Shown here: in pieces, positions 8,348 to 18,000 of the stretch
Layout: each line of letters starts with the position of its first letter
Position numbering within the stretch: the first letter of the stretch is position 1
DNA from: Akkermansia sp.
GTDB lineage: Bacteria > Verrucomicrobiota > Verrucomicrobiia > Verrucomicrobiales > Akkermansiaceae
DNA length: 36,242 nucleotides
Direction: 5' to 3'
NCBI GenBank assembly: GCA_017409465.1
Contig: JAFQSQ010000023.1
Span: forward strand, 1-36,242
The notes under the pieces: generated by a model
Told to the model about the DNA's origin: nothing
Database searches by the model: none
What the model saw: the letters and a program-made list of their open reading frames with translations, nothing else
Program-made: the position numbers and the translations under genes

Positions 8348-10495
8348 ATGAGCAACGAGCATACACCGATACATTTGATGGAAAACCCGAGCACGATTCA
8401 GAAGATGTTCGGTGATTATTATCTCGAGTATGCTTCCTATGTCATTCTGGAACGAGCCGTTCCCCACATCGCTGACGGACTGAAGCCTGTGCAGCGCCGC
8501 ATACTGCACTCCATGGAGCGCATGGACGACGGCCGCTACAACAAAGTAGCCAACATCGTGGGAGATACCATGAAATACCACCCACACGGCGATGCCTCCA
8601 TCGGCAGTGCGCTCGTCACACTGGGGCAGAAGGGGCTACTCATCGATGCCCAGGGCAACTGGGGCAGTATCATCACCGGCGATTCAGCGGCCGCACCGCG
8701 ATACATCGAAGCCCGCCTGTCGCCCTTTGCCCGCGAGGTTGTCTACAGCCCCAAGGTGACACAGTGGAAACTGAGCTACGACGGGCGCAACAAGGAACCC
8801 GTGTCGCTTCCGGTCAAGTTCCCTCTGCTGCTGGCGCAGGGGGCGCTCGGCATCGCCGTGGGCATGAACTGCCTCATCCTGCCTCACAACTTCAACGAAC
8901 TCATCGAAGCGGCCATTCATTACCTGCGTGGCGAGGAATTCACCCTCTACCCTGATTTCCAGACGGGTGGCCTGCTGGATGTCAGCAACTACAACGACGG
9001 CACCGGCAACAGCCGCCTGCGCTGCCGCGCCAGGATTGAAGTTACCTCCAAAAAACTGCTTCGCATCACCGAAATCCCCTACGGTACCACAACGGAATCC
9101 ATCATCCAGAGCATCGAAAATGCCATGGATAAAGGCAAACTCAAAGTTGCCAAAATCGAGGATAACACCGCCGCTCAGGCTGATATTCTCGTGCATCTCG
9201 CAGCCGGTCAGGATGTGGAGAAACTCTGCAACGCCCTCTACGCCTTTACCGATTGTCAGGTGAGCATCTCGCCCAAGGCGGTCGTCATCGTCGACCGCAA
9301 ACCGGTGTTCATGGGAGTAAGCGAAATCCTGAAGCATAACGTCGATTTGACGAAGGAGACCCTACGGCAGGAGCTGGAGGTACAGCTGGCAGAGCTGCAG
9401 GAGAACTGGATGCAGGCCAGCCTGGAAAAAATCTTCATCGAGAACCGTATCTACAAGGTGCTGGAAGAAAGTGAGAGCTGGGAGCAGTCCCTCACCGAAA
9501 TCGGAGAGCGTCTGGAGCCATTCGTCCGCGATTTCTGGCGTCCCATCACCCGCGATGATATCATCCGCCTCACCGAAATCCGTATCAAAAAGATCGCTCG
9601 CTATGAAATCCATAAGGCCGAAGAGCACATCGCCGGGTTGGAGGCAGAAATAGAGAAAACACGCAAACACCTCGCTCAGCTCACCCGCTATACCATCCGC
9701 TGGTTTGAAAACCTGCGCAAAAAATACGGCGACGCATGGCCCCGCCGCACCGAGCTGACGACCTTCGACAGTATGTCACGCGCAGAAGCCGCCGTGGAGA
9801 ACGAGATGCTCTACCTCGATGAAGAAGGCTTCGCCGGCTATGGGGTACGCAAGGGCGAACCTGTAGAGAAATGCTCTACGCTGAGCGATATTCTCACCAT
9901 CGATAATCAGGGGGTACTCATGGTACGCCGGATTCAGGAAAAATTCTACGTGGGCAAGAAACTGCTCGACATCCGAGTCCTTCGCCCCGGCGATGACTGG
10001 GTATTCAACATGATCTACCGCGACGGCAAGGACGGCATCACCTACGCCAAGCGCTTCCACCTCGGCGGATTCACGCGCGACAAGGAATACCAGCTCACCC
10101 AGGGGACGAAGGGCAGCCGCATCTTCTTCCTCACCGTTCACCCCACGGAGGAAGACAGTGCTACCATGTCGGTGAACGTCTACCTGAAAAATCAGCTCCG
10201 CCGTCTGCGCCGCCCTATCCCCTTTGACTTCGGGAATCTGCGTGTCAAAGGTCGAGCCGTACTGGGCAACATCGTCACCAAAAACCAGGTAGAGCGTATC
10301 GCCCGCATCATGCCAACCGCAGCTGAAGCCGACACCGGACTCCCCGAATCAGGGCAACCCACAGCAGAAGCACCCGCAGAAGCCACCCAGCCACAGGAGC
10401 AGCACTCTGCCCCTGCCACCCCGGCACCGGAATCAGACATACCGGCCATCCTGGAACACCCCGAAGCCACCCAGCTGGATCTCGGTCTGCTGTAA
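8348..10495 (+). CDS. parC: Type IIA topoisomerase subunit A (ParC-like)
   Basis: This 715-residue protein is the DNA-breaking subunit of a gyrase/topoisomerase IV-type enzyme. The winged-helix region has KYHPHGDASIGSALV (76-90), and the catalytic tyrosine lies in APRYIEARL (Arg118-Tyr119). The tower, coiled-coil (about 395-465) and a reduced C-terminal beta domain follow, then a disordered Pro/Ala/Glu-rich tail (about 665-710). HGDASIG and APRYIEARL resemble Bacteroidetes-type ParC more than Proteobacterial GyrA. The residue equivalent to the quinolone-linked GyrA Ser83 is Ala by this alignment. The ATPase partner gene (parE/gyrB) is not in the window. Confidence 0.88.
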   Translation: MSNEHTPIHLMENPSTIQKMFGDYYLEYASYVILERAVPHIADGLKPVQRRILHSMERMDDGRYNKVANIVGDTMKYHPHGDASIGSALVTLGQKGLLIDAQGNWGSIITGDSAAAPRYIEARLSPFAREVVYSPKVTQWKLSYDGRNKEPVSLPVKFPLLLAQGALGIAVGMNCLILPHNFNELIEAAIHYLRGEEFTLYPDFQTGGLLDVSNYNDGTGNSRLRCRARIEVTSKKLLRITEIPYGTTTESIIQSIENAMDKGKLKVAKIEDNTAAQADILVHLAAGQDVEKLCNALYAFTDCQVSISPKAVVIVDRKPVFMGVSEILKHNVDLTKETLRQELEVQLAELQENWMQASLEKIFIENRIYKVLEESESWEQSLTEIGERLEPFVRDFWRPITRDDIIRLTEIRIKKIARYEIHKAEEHIAGLEAEIEKTRKHLAQLTRYTIRWFENLRKKYGDAWPRRTELTTFDSMSRAEAAVENEMLYLDEEGFAGYGVRKGEPVEKCSTLSDILTIDNQGVLMVRRIQEKFYVGKKLLDIRVLRPGDDWVFNMIYRDGKDGITYAKRFHLGGFTRDKEYQLTQGTKGSRIFFLTVHPTEEDSATMSVNVYLKNQLRRLRRPIPFDFGNLRVKGRAVLGNIVTKNQVERIARIMPTAAEADTGLPESGQPTAEAPAEATQPQEQHSAPATPAPESDIPAILEHPEATQLDLGLL

Positions 10496-10504
10496 AGCCC
10501 CCCC

Positions 10505-11263
10505 ATGCACCACCTTCACCGCTGCCTGCTTCTCACGCTTCTTCTGCTGCTGCCATCCTGCCAGCAGCAGAAGGTAGAAATCGCCGTCGGTATAGACCCG
10601 ACACCGGCAGAGGGAATCATCGGTCGCCGCCGCCAGCAGCCGCTGCCCGCCCGACAGGCCGATATGGCCGTCATCTTTGTGGGCGGTTTCAGCGAACAGG
10701 TATTGCTGCACTTCCGCAAAGCCTACGAGCAGATGCCCACCCTGCCCTGCAAAGGCAAGCAGCTGCGTGCCTACTACGCCTGGGACAGCGGCACCGGCAA
10801 CCTGCTCTTCCACAGTACCTGGAAGCTCCAGCGAGACCTCAACGCCTTCTGTCGGGTCAATCCGGGCGCCGATATCGTCCTCATCGGCCACAGCTATGGA
10901 GGCTCGGCTATCATGGATGCCCTGCGACATCTCAAGGAACCGCACGGCCGCATCCTGGTCGCCACCATCGATCCCGTCAGCCGCCGCAGGAAATCACAGC
11001 CTCGCCAGCGTCCCGACGGCGTGGATTACTGGGTGAACACCTACTGCTACCCCTACCGCAACCTGCGCGACGGTGTCGCCCGACTGGGTGGCCCCTGGCG
11101 ACACTGTGACCAAGCGGATGTGAACCTCAACTACCCCGGCACACTGAGGGATGCTGACGGCGACCGCTACGCCCACGTCTACCCCGAACCCATGCTGCTG
11201 GAGCCCCACCCCACCACCGGCAAATCGGTCTACACCCTGCTCTGCGAGCAGTTATCCTCATAA
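10505..11263 (+). CDS. Lipoprotein with alpha/beta-hydrolase fold
   Basis: The 252-residue protein has a lipoprotein signal peptide with lipobox LLPSC (Cys19), so it should be membrane-anchored. The body has the nucleophile elbow GHSYGG (Ser130) after a hydrophobic strand (ADIVLI), and an upstream VIFVGGF strand, as in lipases and esterases. A candidate acid is in ATIDPVSR and a candidate base His lies near the C-terminus, but the triad cannot be fixed by eye. It begins 9 nt after the parC stop and is likely co-transcribed. Substrate unknown. Confidence 0.65.
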   Translation: MHHLHRCLLLTLLLLLPSCQQQKVEIAVGIDPTPAEGIIGRRRQQPLPARQADMAVIFVGGFSEQVLLHFRKAYEQMPTLPCKGKQLRAYYAWDSGTGNLLFHSTWKLQRDLNAFCRVNPGADIVLIGHSYGGSAIMDALRHLKEPHGRILVATIDPVSRRRKSQPRQRPDGVDYWVNTYCYPYRNLRDGVARLGGPWRHCDQADVNLNYPGTLRDADGDRYAHVYPEPMLLEPHPTTGKSVYTLLCEQLSS

Positions 11264-11295
11264 GCCCCCCCTACAGAGCCGCTGTACATTCGTCA

Positions 11296-13704
11296 TCAGC
11301 GCATCCCCCGTCTCCGGCGAGCAAGCAGTCCCGACAGAGCCAGCAGGCTCAGCGTAGCGGATGCAGGCTCCGGCACATTGGCAACCCCTTCCAGATACAC
11401 AACCTTATTAGCAGCATCATAGACCAGAGTCGTAGCATCTGTAATCCGGGCACCACCGAAATAATCTGCCGCCGACAGCGTGTACACCACTCCATCTGTC
11501 GATTTGGCCGTGATACCATCGCTGATGAAGTTGACCGTACTCACATCGCTGAACAACACCACCTGTGCATTCGGGTCATAGTCTGCACTCAGCGTCAGAT
11601 TCAGTTCTATTCTCTCAGCTGTCGAGACAGAAGTCACCGCCAGCGTCAATTCACCGCTGCTCATCGCGAGATGAGCTCCTTGCATATCCAGGACAGCCCC
11701 CTCGGAGAGCGTCAGCAAATCGGCGTCTATCTGCCCACCGGCCAACAAATTGTATGCACGGCTCGCATCATACCCCGTGTTTCTCGTGGTATCCAGAGTG
11801 AACAGCGCCGACTCCTCAATCGCGACACTGTTGGTCGTCACACCCCGTACCGTCAATCCGGCGGCATCGGCAATCACCACGTTCCCGGCACGAAGCAAGG
11901 CCGACTTCAGCACCCCATCCGTCACACCACCCTCCAGCACCAGCTGCGCCGTCTTGTTAACCGTCACATCGTATCCGAGTGCATTCACCTCGGCATTTGC
12001 CACCTTCAGCACAGCCTTGCTTTCCGATGCCACATTGATGGCGTGTGTTTTCAGCACCGCGCTATCCTCCACGCGAAGCGTGCCTCCGTACAGGTTGACA
12101 GTATTGAGCAGTTCGCTCGTGCGTGAAGCAGCGATTTCCGCTGCTGTCCCGTTCGTGCCACCTTTTATTTTCTTCAGGTGGCTTCCCGTCAATTTGCCAC
12201 TGAAAACAATATCACCCGTAGCCTTCTGCGTGACGTCATCAGCATCCTTGTACTCAGCATTCAGGCTCACCGCTGCATTGGCGTAGTTTCCCATGTACAC
12301 GGAGTCATAGAAAGTAATGTGACCTCCGGCTTCGGCAGCAAGCTCCAGCGTATCATCTGCAGCATCCGGAGCCATGTAAATACTGCGAAGCCGGTATGTG
12401 TAAGCTTCATTTCCCAGCCTCGTCGACTCATAATTACCCTCAAAAGTAACGGCCTGATTACCGATGATACGAACACTGTTCTGAGCATAAATCGCACCAC
12501 CCTGAGCTACGGAACCGGCGGTGACGTTCTCATAGGTCGTACTTCCGCTAACGGCGGCTCGGGCATACGCTTCTACATGGTTAGAGGAGAAGGAAACAGT
12601 ATCGTTATTCCGAATACTCAAATCTCCTTTCGCATAGATGGCACCGCCATACGCACCACTCTGAGCTTCTGCTCTGTTGGGTTTTGTATTGCCGGCATGA
12701 GCCTCAGCCACGGCATAATTGCTACTGATACTGATATCACTATTGGCATCCAGACAGATACGGCCATCGGCAAACATCGCGCCGCCCCTACCGGTGGACA
12801 TTGCTCTTAATGTTCCTGATACGTTGCTATAAACCTTGGAAGCATTATCAGCGATTGTTATTTCACCGCCGATATTTCCGCAAACCATTATTTCTCCGGT
12901 TGAATACACAGCACCGCCGGATGCAGACATAGAGGCTCCCTCACTCACCGAGTCCACCGTTGTTGCGCTTGCCCTATTCCCGGAGAAAGACAACTCCTCA
13001 TTATTTGTTATAGAAACGGATTGGCTGTATACAGCTCCTCCCTGAGCGTAACCGCCTGCTCCGGCATTCCCCTTAGCCTGAGCAAAAGCCTCATTGTCAT
13101 CGCATCTGACCTGATTATTGTTTTGCAGGTGAAACTGCTCCGAAAAAACGGCACCTCCATAAGCTGAGGCAGAGGAATACATGCCAAGGACAGGCTCCGG
13201 TTTCGCCAACGCTTTGTTTGATGCTAACTCTACCAAAACATTATTTACCGCAGCAAAATCAGCATTATACAATACAGAACCATGCGAAATCCACACCGTG
13301 TACCAATTATCCCCACTTCCTTGATAACGCCCACTTCCGGAATGCTCATTCGAACTGATTTCGACCGTACCCAATCCATCAATACGGCAGGATGTATCCA
13401 GAAAAACCTGCCCCCCCTCGCTGATGCTCAAATCGTAAGGCGCAGCTTCATTCGAACCTGATGTAAAAGTAAAAGAGCCTCCGCTTATCAGCGGCGTACC
13501 TGCTGTCCACTCTGCATACGAATCCGGGGTATACGCCAAACTCTTTTCGACAACGAACCGCACATTATCTGAAATCTCCCGGTAATCCGATAAATCAGAA
13601 ACAACGGAAAGATACACCGTTGCATCAAACTCCCCTGCCCCGAATGTCGGCAAAACCATCGCACTGAGAGATAAGCTGCACCACACAGAAAAGCATAACT
13701 TCAT
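11296..13704 (-). CDS. Phase-variable PEP-CTERM surface protein with Pmp/autotransporter-like repeats
   Basis: This 802-residue exported protein has a signal peptide (about 1-22) and a C-terminal PEP-CTERM sorting signal: VPEP, a hydrophobic helix and RRRR. Between them are repeats of GGAVYS/GGAIYA followed about 15-25 residues later by FSGN/FSSN. This resembles the GGAI/FxxN pattern of chlamydial polymorphic membrane proteins and predicts a beta-helical passenger (about 180-450). A later Thr/Val/Leu-rich part (about 500-770) looks like autotransporter barrel-side repeats, but no clear beta-barrel is seen. The ATG lies 7 nt after the -10 box of an invertible promoter that is ON here. Likely role is adhesion or surface variation; this is inference. 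Confidence 0.8.
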   Translation of the reverse strand: MKLCFSVWCSLSLSAMVLPTFGAGEFDATVYLSVVSDLSDYREISDNVRFVVEKSLAYTPDSYAEWTAGTPLISGGSFTFTSGSNEAAPYDLSISEGGQVFLDTSCRIDGLGTVEISSNEHSGSGRYQGSGDNWYTVWISHGSVLYNADFAAVNNVLVELASNKALAKPEPVLGMYSSASAYGGAVFSEQFHLQNNNQVRCDDNEAFAQAKGNAGAGGYAQGGAVYSQSVSITNNEELSFSGNRASATTVDSVSEGASMSASGGAVYSTGEIMVCGNIGGEITIADNASKVYSNVSGTLRAMSTGRGGAMFADGRICLDANSDISISSNYAVAEAHAGNTKPNRAEAQSGAYGGAIYAKGDLSIRNNDTVSFSSNHVEAYARAAVSGSTTYENVTAGSVAQGGAIYAQNSVRIIGNQAVTFEGNYESTRLGNEAYTYRLRSIYMAPDAADDTLELAAEAGGHITFYDSVYMGNYANAAVSLNAEYKDADDVTQKATGDIVFSGKLTGSHLKKIKGGTNGTAAEIAASRTSELLNTVNLYGGTLRVEDSAVLKTHAINVASESKAVLKVANAEVNALGYDVTVNKTAQLVLEGGVTDGVLKSALLRAGNVVIADAAGLTVRGVTTNSVAIEESALFTLDTTRNTGYDASRAYNLLAGGQIDADLLTLSEGAVLDMQGAHLAMSSGELTLAVTSVSTAERIELNLTLSADYDPNAQVVLFSDVSTVNFISDGITAKSTDGVVYTLSAADYFGGARITDATTLVYDAANKVVYLEGVANVPEPASATLSLLALSGLLARRRRGMR

Positions 13705-13711
13705 GGCACGG

Positions 13712-13741
13712 ACTATACATCATTGTGGGTGCTGGAGTCAA
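13712..13741 (-). promoter_or_regulatory. Split invertible promoter of the PEP-CTERM gene (ON)
   Basis: On the minus strand, -35 TTGACT (13736-13741) is 18 bp from -10 TATAGT (13712-13717). The gene's ATG (13704) follows after 7 nt. The -35 lies inside the invertible segment and the -10 outside it, with the left inverted-repeat arm filling the spacer. Inversion would remove the -35. Confidence 0.8.
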
Positions 13742-13891
13742 TGTTATTTTGCTCCAAATCTTTGATTTTCTGCAAGATGGTTTATTCGATAGGTTGGGAG
13801 CATTCGCTCTGAAAAGGAGAAAATACGACTTGAAAATGCAGTGATTCATCTCACAATAAGTCAGTAATCCAGGATACAGCACCCACAATGA
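13720..13891. repeat. Invertible DNA switch 1 (15-bp inverted repeats, 142-bp segment)
   Basis: The arms TCATTGTGGGTGCTG (13720-13734) and CAGCACCCACAATGA (13877-13891) are perfect inverted repeats. The 142-bp segment between them (13735-13876) is homologous to the segment of switch 2 (18705-18846) but in the opposite orientation, with about 12 mismatches by hand alignment. The same DNA found in both orientations between matching arms next to a tyrosine recombinase is strong evidence of site-specific inversion. The right arm contains the recombinase start codon. Confidence 0.88.
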
Positions 13892-14892
13892 ATACGGCAA
13901 ACAAGATACTGAAAGAGACAGGGCTCAGGGCAGAAGATGCGGCACGGTTGGCATTGGAATGTCGAGAAGCGTTAGGAGACTTAGCATCAGGCAAGAACCG
14001 TGCAGCTCTCATCCTGCTGCTGAGGCGAGCAATGCAGGAAGGAGCGCGGGTGGTGAGGAATGCAGAGCAGACGGTGACGCTGGAGGAAGCAGCCTGGGCC
14101 AGTGTGGAAGCGAGGCGACATTTGCGGCCGACCACACGGCGGGATCTGCGGCATTTTGTGCGAAGAATTCTGCGGGTGGAGGGAGCCGCGAAGTACCCAC
14201 TGCGGGAGATGCGGACGGATGATTGCCGACGGATTCTGGCAGCAGCATTCGGAAGCAGTCAGAGCAGTTATGAGAAAGGCCGAACGATACTGCACAGCAT
14301 CTTTACCTACGGTATACAGCGGGAATGGTGCGATGCGAATCCGGTGAGCCGTATCGAGACCCCGAGAGTGAAAGAACAGGCGATACTCCCACTGACTCTG
14401 CCGGAGGTAGAGCAGCTGCTGGCGACGGCGCAGATGCCGGAGTTCCGCGACATGCGTTTCTCCCTGAGGCTGATGCTGTATTCCGGGGTGCGCCCGGCAG
14501 AGGTAGAGCGAGTGCAGCCTGAAGATATCCTGCGCCGGGAGCAACAACTCATCATTCGCCCCCGCACGAGCAAGACAGGAGGCGGTCGGATGGTGCCTCT
14601 ACGGCATACCGCTGAGCTGAAAGCAGAGGATTACCGCATACCGCGCAACTGGCAGCGACGGTGGAAAGCGCTACGCCGAGCCGCAGGCTTTCGGCACTGG
14701 GTACCGGATGTCTGCCGCCACACCTTTGCAACCTATCACGCCGCGCACTACCGTAATCTGCCGGCACTGCAGCTGGAGATGGGACACCGGGACAGCACGC
14801 TGCTGCGTACCCGCTACACCACCCCCATGACAGACAGGGTAGCTCGCCAATTCTGGGGTATCAATAAATCAGAGAGTCCGATGAAACCATGA
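13888..14892 (+). CDS. Tyrosine recombinase (probable DNA invertase of the promoter switches)
   Basis: The 334-residue protein has a SAM-like core-binding domain (about 62-155) and a phage-integrase catalytic domain. Catalytic residues are Arg202 (SGVRPAE), Lys229 (TSKTGG), Arg277 (DVCRHTF), His300 (MGHRD) and the nucleophile Tyr310 (RTRYTTP). The first His/Lys of the HxxR box appears to be Asp274. The ATG lies inside the right inverted-repeat arm of switch 1 with no Shine-Dalgarno. The first 60 bp are identical to those of the decayed copy at 18858. It probably inverts switch 1 in cis and perhaps switch 2 in trans. TTGAAA-N16-CACAAT inside the segment might be its promoter, which is weak evidence. 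Confidence 0.9.
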   Translation: MNTANKILKETGLRAEDAARLALECREALGDLASGKNRAALILLLRRAMQEGARVVRNAEQTVTLEEAAWASVEARRHLRPTTRRDLRHFVRRILRVEGAAKYPLREMRTDDCRRILAAAFGSSQSSYEKGRTILHSIFTYGIQREWCDANPVSRIETPRVKEQAILPLTLPEVEQLLATAQMPEFRDMRFSLRLMLYSGVRPAEVERVQPEDILRREQQLIIRPRTSKTGGGRMVPLRHTAELKAEDYRIPRNWQRRWKALRRAAGFRHWVPDVCRHTFATYHAAHYRNLPALQLEMGHRDSTLLRTRYTTPMTDRVARQFWGINKSESPMKP

Positions 14893-15018
14893 AACAAACT
14901 GCTCGGCGATGAACTGACCGCAGAAAACGCACGACAAGACTGGTGCGTTGCAAAGAAAAAGAACATAAGTCAACCACAATCACGTCATAGTCCATATGAA
15001 CAACTGTGACAAAGGGAA

Positions 15019-18000
15019 TTATTTGGCACCTGCCGCTTTTAATAGTTGCACAACTTCGTCGTGTCCTTTATTTTGAGCCATTTGTAAGGCACTTAATCCT
15101 TTTCTATTAACTTTATTGACCTTTATCCCAGGAACTTTCAGCAACAATTGGACGATTTCCTTATTCCCTTTAATTGCAGCTCTCTGTAGTGCTGTTAACT
15201 GAGAATCATCAACTTTATTTACATCTATCCCCGGGAATTCAAGCAGGAGTTTTACAATGGGAAGATTACCTCGCCCCGCAGCTATTGCCAGCGCAGCCCC
15301 CTTATTGATGTCTATTCCCTCCACGGAAAGGAGCAGTTTCACAATTCCGATATTCTCTGCATTACACGCCGTCCACAAGGGATTACCGGCATTGACATCC
15401 GCTCCCGAAGATATCAATTTTTGTACGATATCGTCATGTCCTGCTGATACGGCATAGCATAGTGGCGTTTCCTTATCCCTGCGTATGTTTACATTGATGC
15501 CGGGAACGGACAGCAAGATGTCAACCAGTTCTGTTATTCCGAGAGCGCATGCGTTATGCAGTGCGCTAACACCTGCTCCCCGTTCATCGGAAGGCATATA
15601 ATTGACATCCTTTCCTGCAATGATATCGTTAAGCGTTCGCTGTAATTCGCTTTTACATGAGCCAAGCCACACGTCCCCGGGCAACAGGGAATCCAGCTGC
15701 TCAGCATGTTTTTTTAGTTTTACTTTCACTTCATCGGAAATCCCGGTTCCCTTTTGGGGTGAAGAGGATGTTTTTTGGGGCACTCCGTTTTTTGCCGTTC
15801 GAATGAGCTCTCTAATTTTACCCTCCTGGTCATGACCGATGCATGCTTCTACAGATGCTCCCTTTGCTGTGCGCAATGAACAGTCTGCACCATGCTCCAC
15901 CAGCCATTTGACAATATCATAATGTCCTAACCCGCAGGCATTGTGCAAAGCCGTTGTACCGTTAGCATTTTCCAGTTTTGTATTGACTGATTCCCCCGCT
16001 GCAATACGCGGAAGAATGTCCATCAAGCGCTTTTGGTAGAGTTTGAGAGTCGCATCGTTGTATTCCGTTTGCTTGAGCTTATCAATGAGCGTAGTCAGCG
16101 AATCGGAATCCGGCTCAGCAGACTCTTGCGTGTCTTCAGCCTCAGAAACCGACGAATCGGTGTTTTCCTGTGAGGATACCTCCTCGTTTTGTTCGAGCTT
16201 TTTGCGTTTTGCCGCTTTTAACAACTCGGCAATCTCCGGATACTTTCGAGCGGTTTCGGAATCTATGCGTATATCGGTATCAATTTCAGGTCTTTCGAGC
16301 AATAGCTTCACAATCTCTGTATGTCCACCTCTAGCAGCTGCGGCCAGAGGGGCCTCCTTAGATACATCCGCCCCGGCTGCAATTAACATCTGCACAATCT
16401 CTGTATGCCCTTTTTCAGCAGCTTTTACCAGAGGGGTCCCCTTAGATACATCCGCCCCGGCTGCAATTAACATCTGCACAATCTCTGTATGCCCTTCTCC
16501 GGCTGCACACTCAAGTGCATTGAACTCGCTCCACATATACACAGACCCAAAAGGCCCAGATTTGGAGGACAATGCAGATCCGGAAGCAATGAAAGCAATT
16601 ATTGCCTCTTTGGGGAAGTGCTTCGAAGGCTCCAGACTCCAGCAAAAGTATATGCTCGATACATAAGCGTAATCACTAAGGGCAACGTTACCCTCTTTAA
16701 ACATTTTGTAATTGTACAAGAATTCTTTTGAAATTTTTCCTTTACTATCATCAACTTTACCGGAGAAAATATTCTCCGTAGTTGCGTACTCGTCAATAAT
16801 CTCGCACTTCTGCAGCATCTCAACAGCTTCATCCAGGGATATCAACTTAGTATCACCAAGAGCTTTCTGCATCTTGATGGCTTGTTCATCCCCCAACAGA
16901 GCCAATACCGCCGAGGAGGCTTTCCGTTTCGCTATCGAGAGAGCGGATTGCGCTATACCTGCATCATCTTTCGTTGTCACCTTGGGATCAGCCCCGGCAT
17001 CCAGCAGCAGCTTGACTATCTCAAGATTATTCTTACCCACCGCTGCCATGAGCGGGGTATAGGCAGTAAATTCCTGTACTGCATCCAACGGAGCGCCTGC
17101 ATCCAGCAGCATTTTCAGTCTCTCCGTCTGTCCGTCGTCAATGCAGCGGAAGAGCTTATCTGCCAGCTTGTTCGGGGTAGCCTTGGCTCCGGCTTTGATG
17201 AGGATTCCGGCCATCTCTGCATCATTGTCGCGCCCATCCTGCAGAACCATATCCAGCACGGTCACTTTCTCTCCCCCCAGTTCCGCACGGGTGGCGTTTA
17301 CATTTCCTCCCAGTTCAATGAGCAGATTGAGCATCTTTGTGTTCCCTTTGTCTGCGGCTGCCATCAGAGCAGTATAATCCGTAGCCGATTTCTGCACCTC
17401 CAGACTCATTCCATGGCGAACAAGAGCCCGGAGAAGGTCTTCTTTTTCTTCCAGCGCAGCCTGAACAACATGAGGCTGCTCCATCTCCAGGAATTCCGTC
17501 TTCTTTGCTCCGGCTGAGGCCAGATAATCCAGCATGGCGATGTCTCCCATCTTCACCGCGAGATTCCACGGAGTCTCCCCAAACGCACCGATTTTTGACT
17601 TGGCATTCACATCTGCGCCCAACTCCACCAAGGCGCTGACTACCTCCACGGGAACCATGAATCCCTTGGAATCTGCTACAGTGAGCAGGTTGGCAATATA
17701 GGGGAGCGCATTCAGCTCTGCATCACCATTCAGGTAAGCTTCCACCTGTTTGCAAAACAAACCCTCGTACATATTCGAAGCGTCTCGGGGAGACTTTGCC
17801 AGTTTACCCTGTTCATAAAGAGCTTCCAGCGGATTCGGTCTTGCGAAAACAAAATTGATGAGAACAATCAACCCGACTACCGCTGCGATACCGCCGCTCA
17901 GAATAGCAGCAGTTCTGCCGGGTCTCCGCAACAGGGTAGCAGCTTTGCCAGCAATAGCTGCCACAAACGGCGGCATCTTTTCATCCTCACCGGCCAGCCC

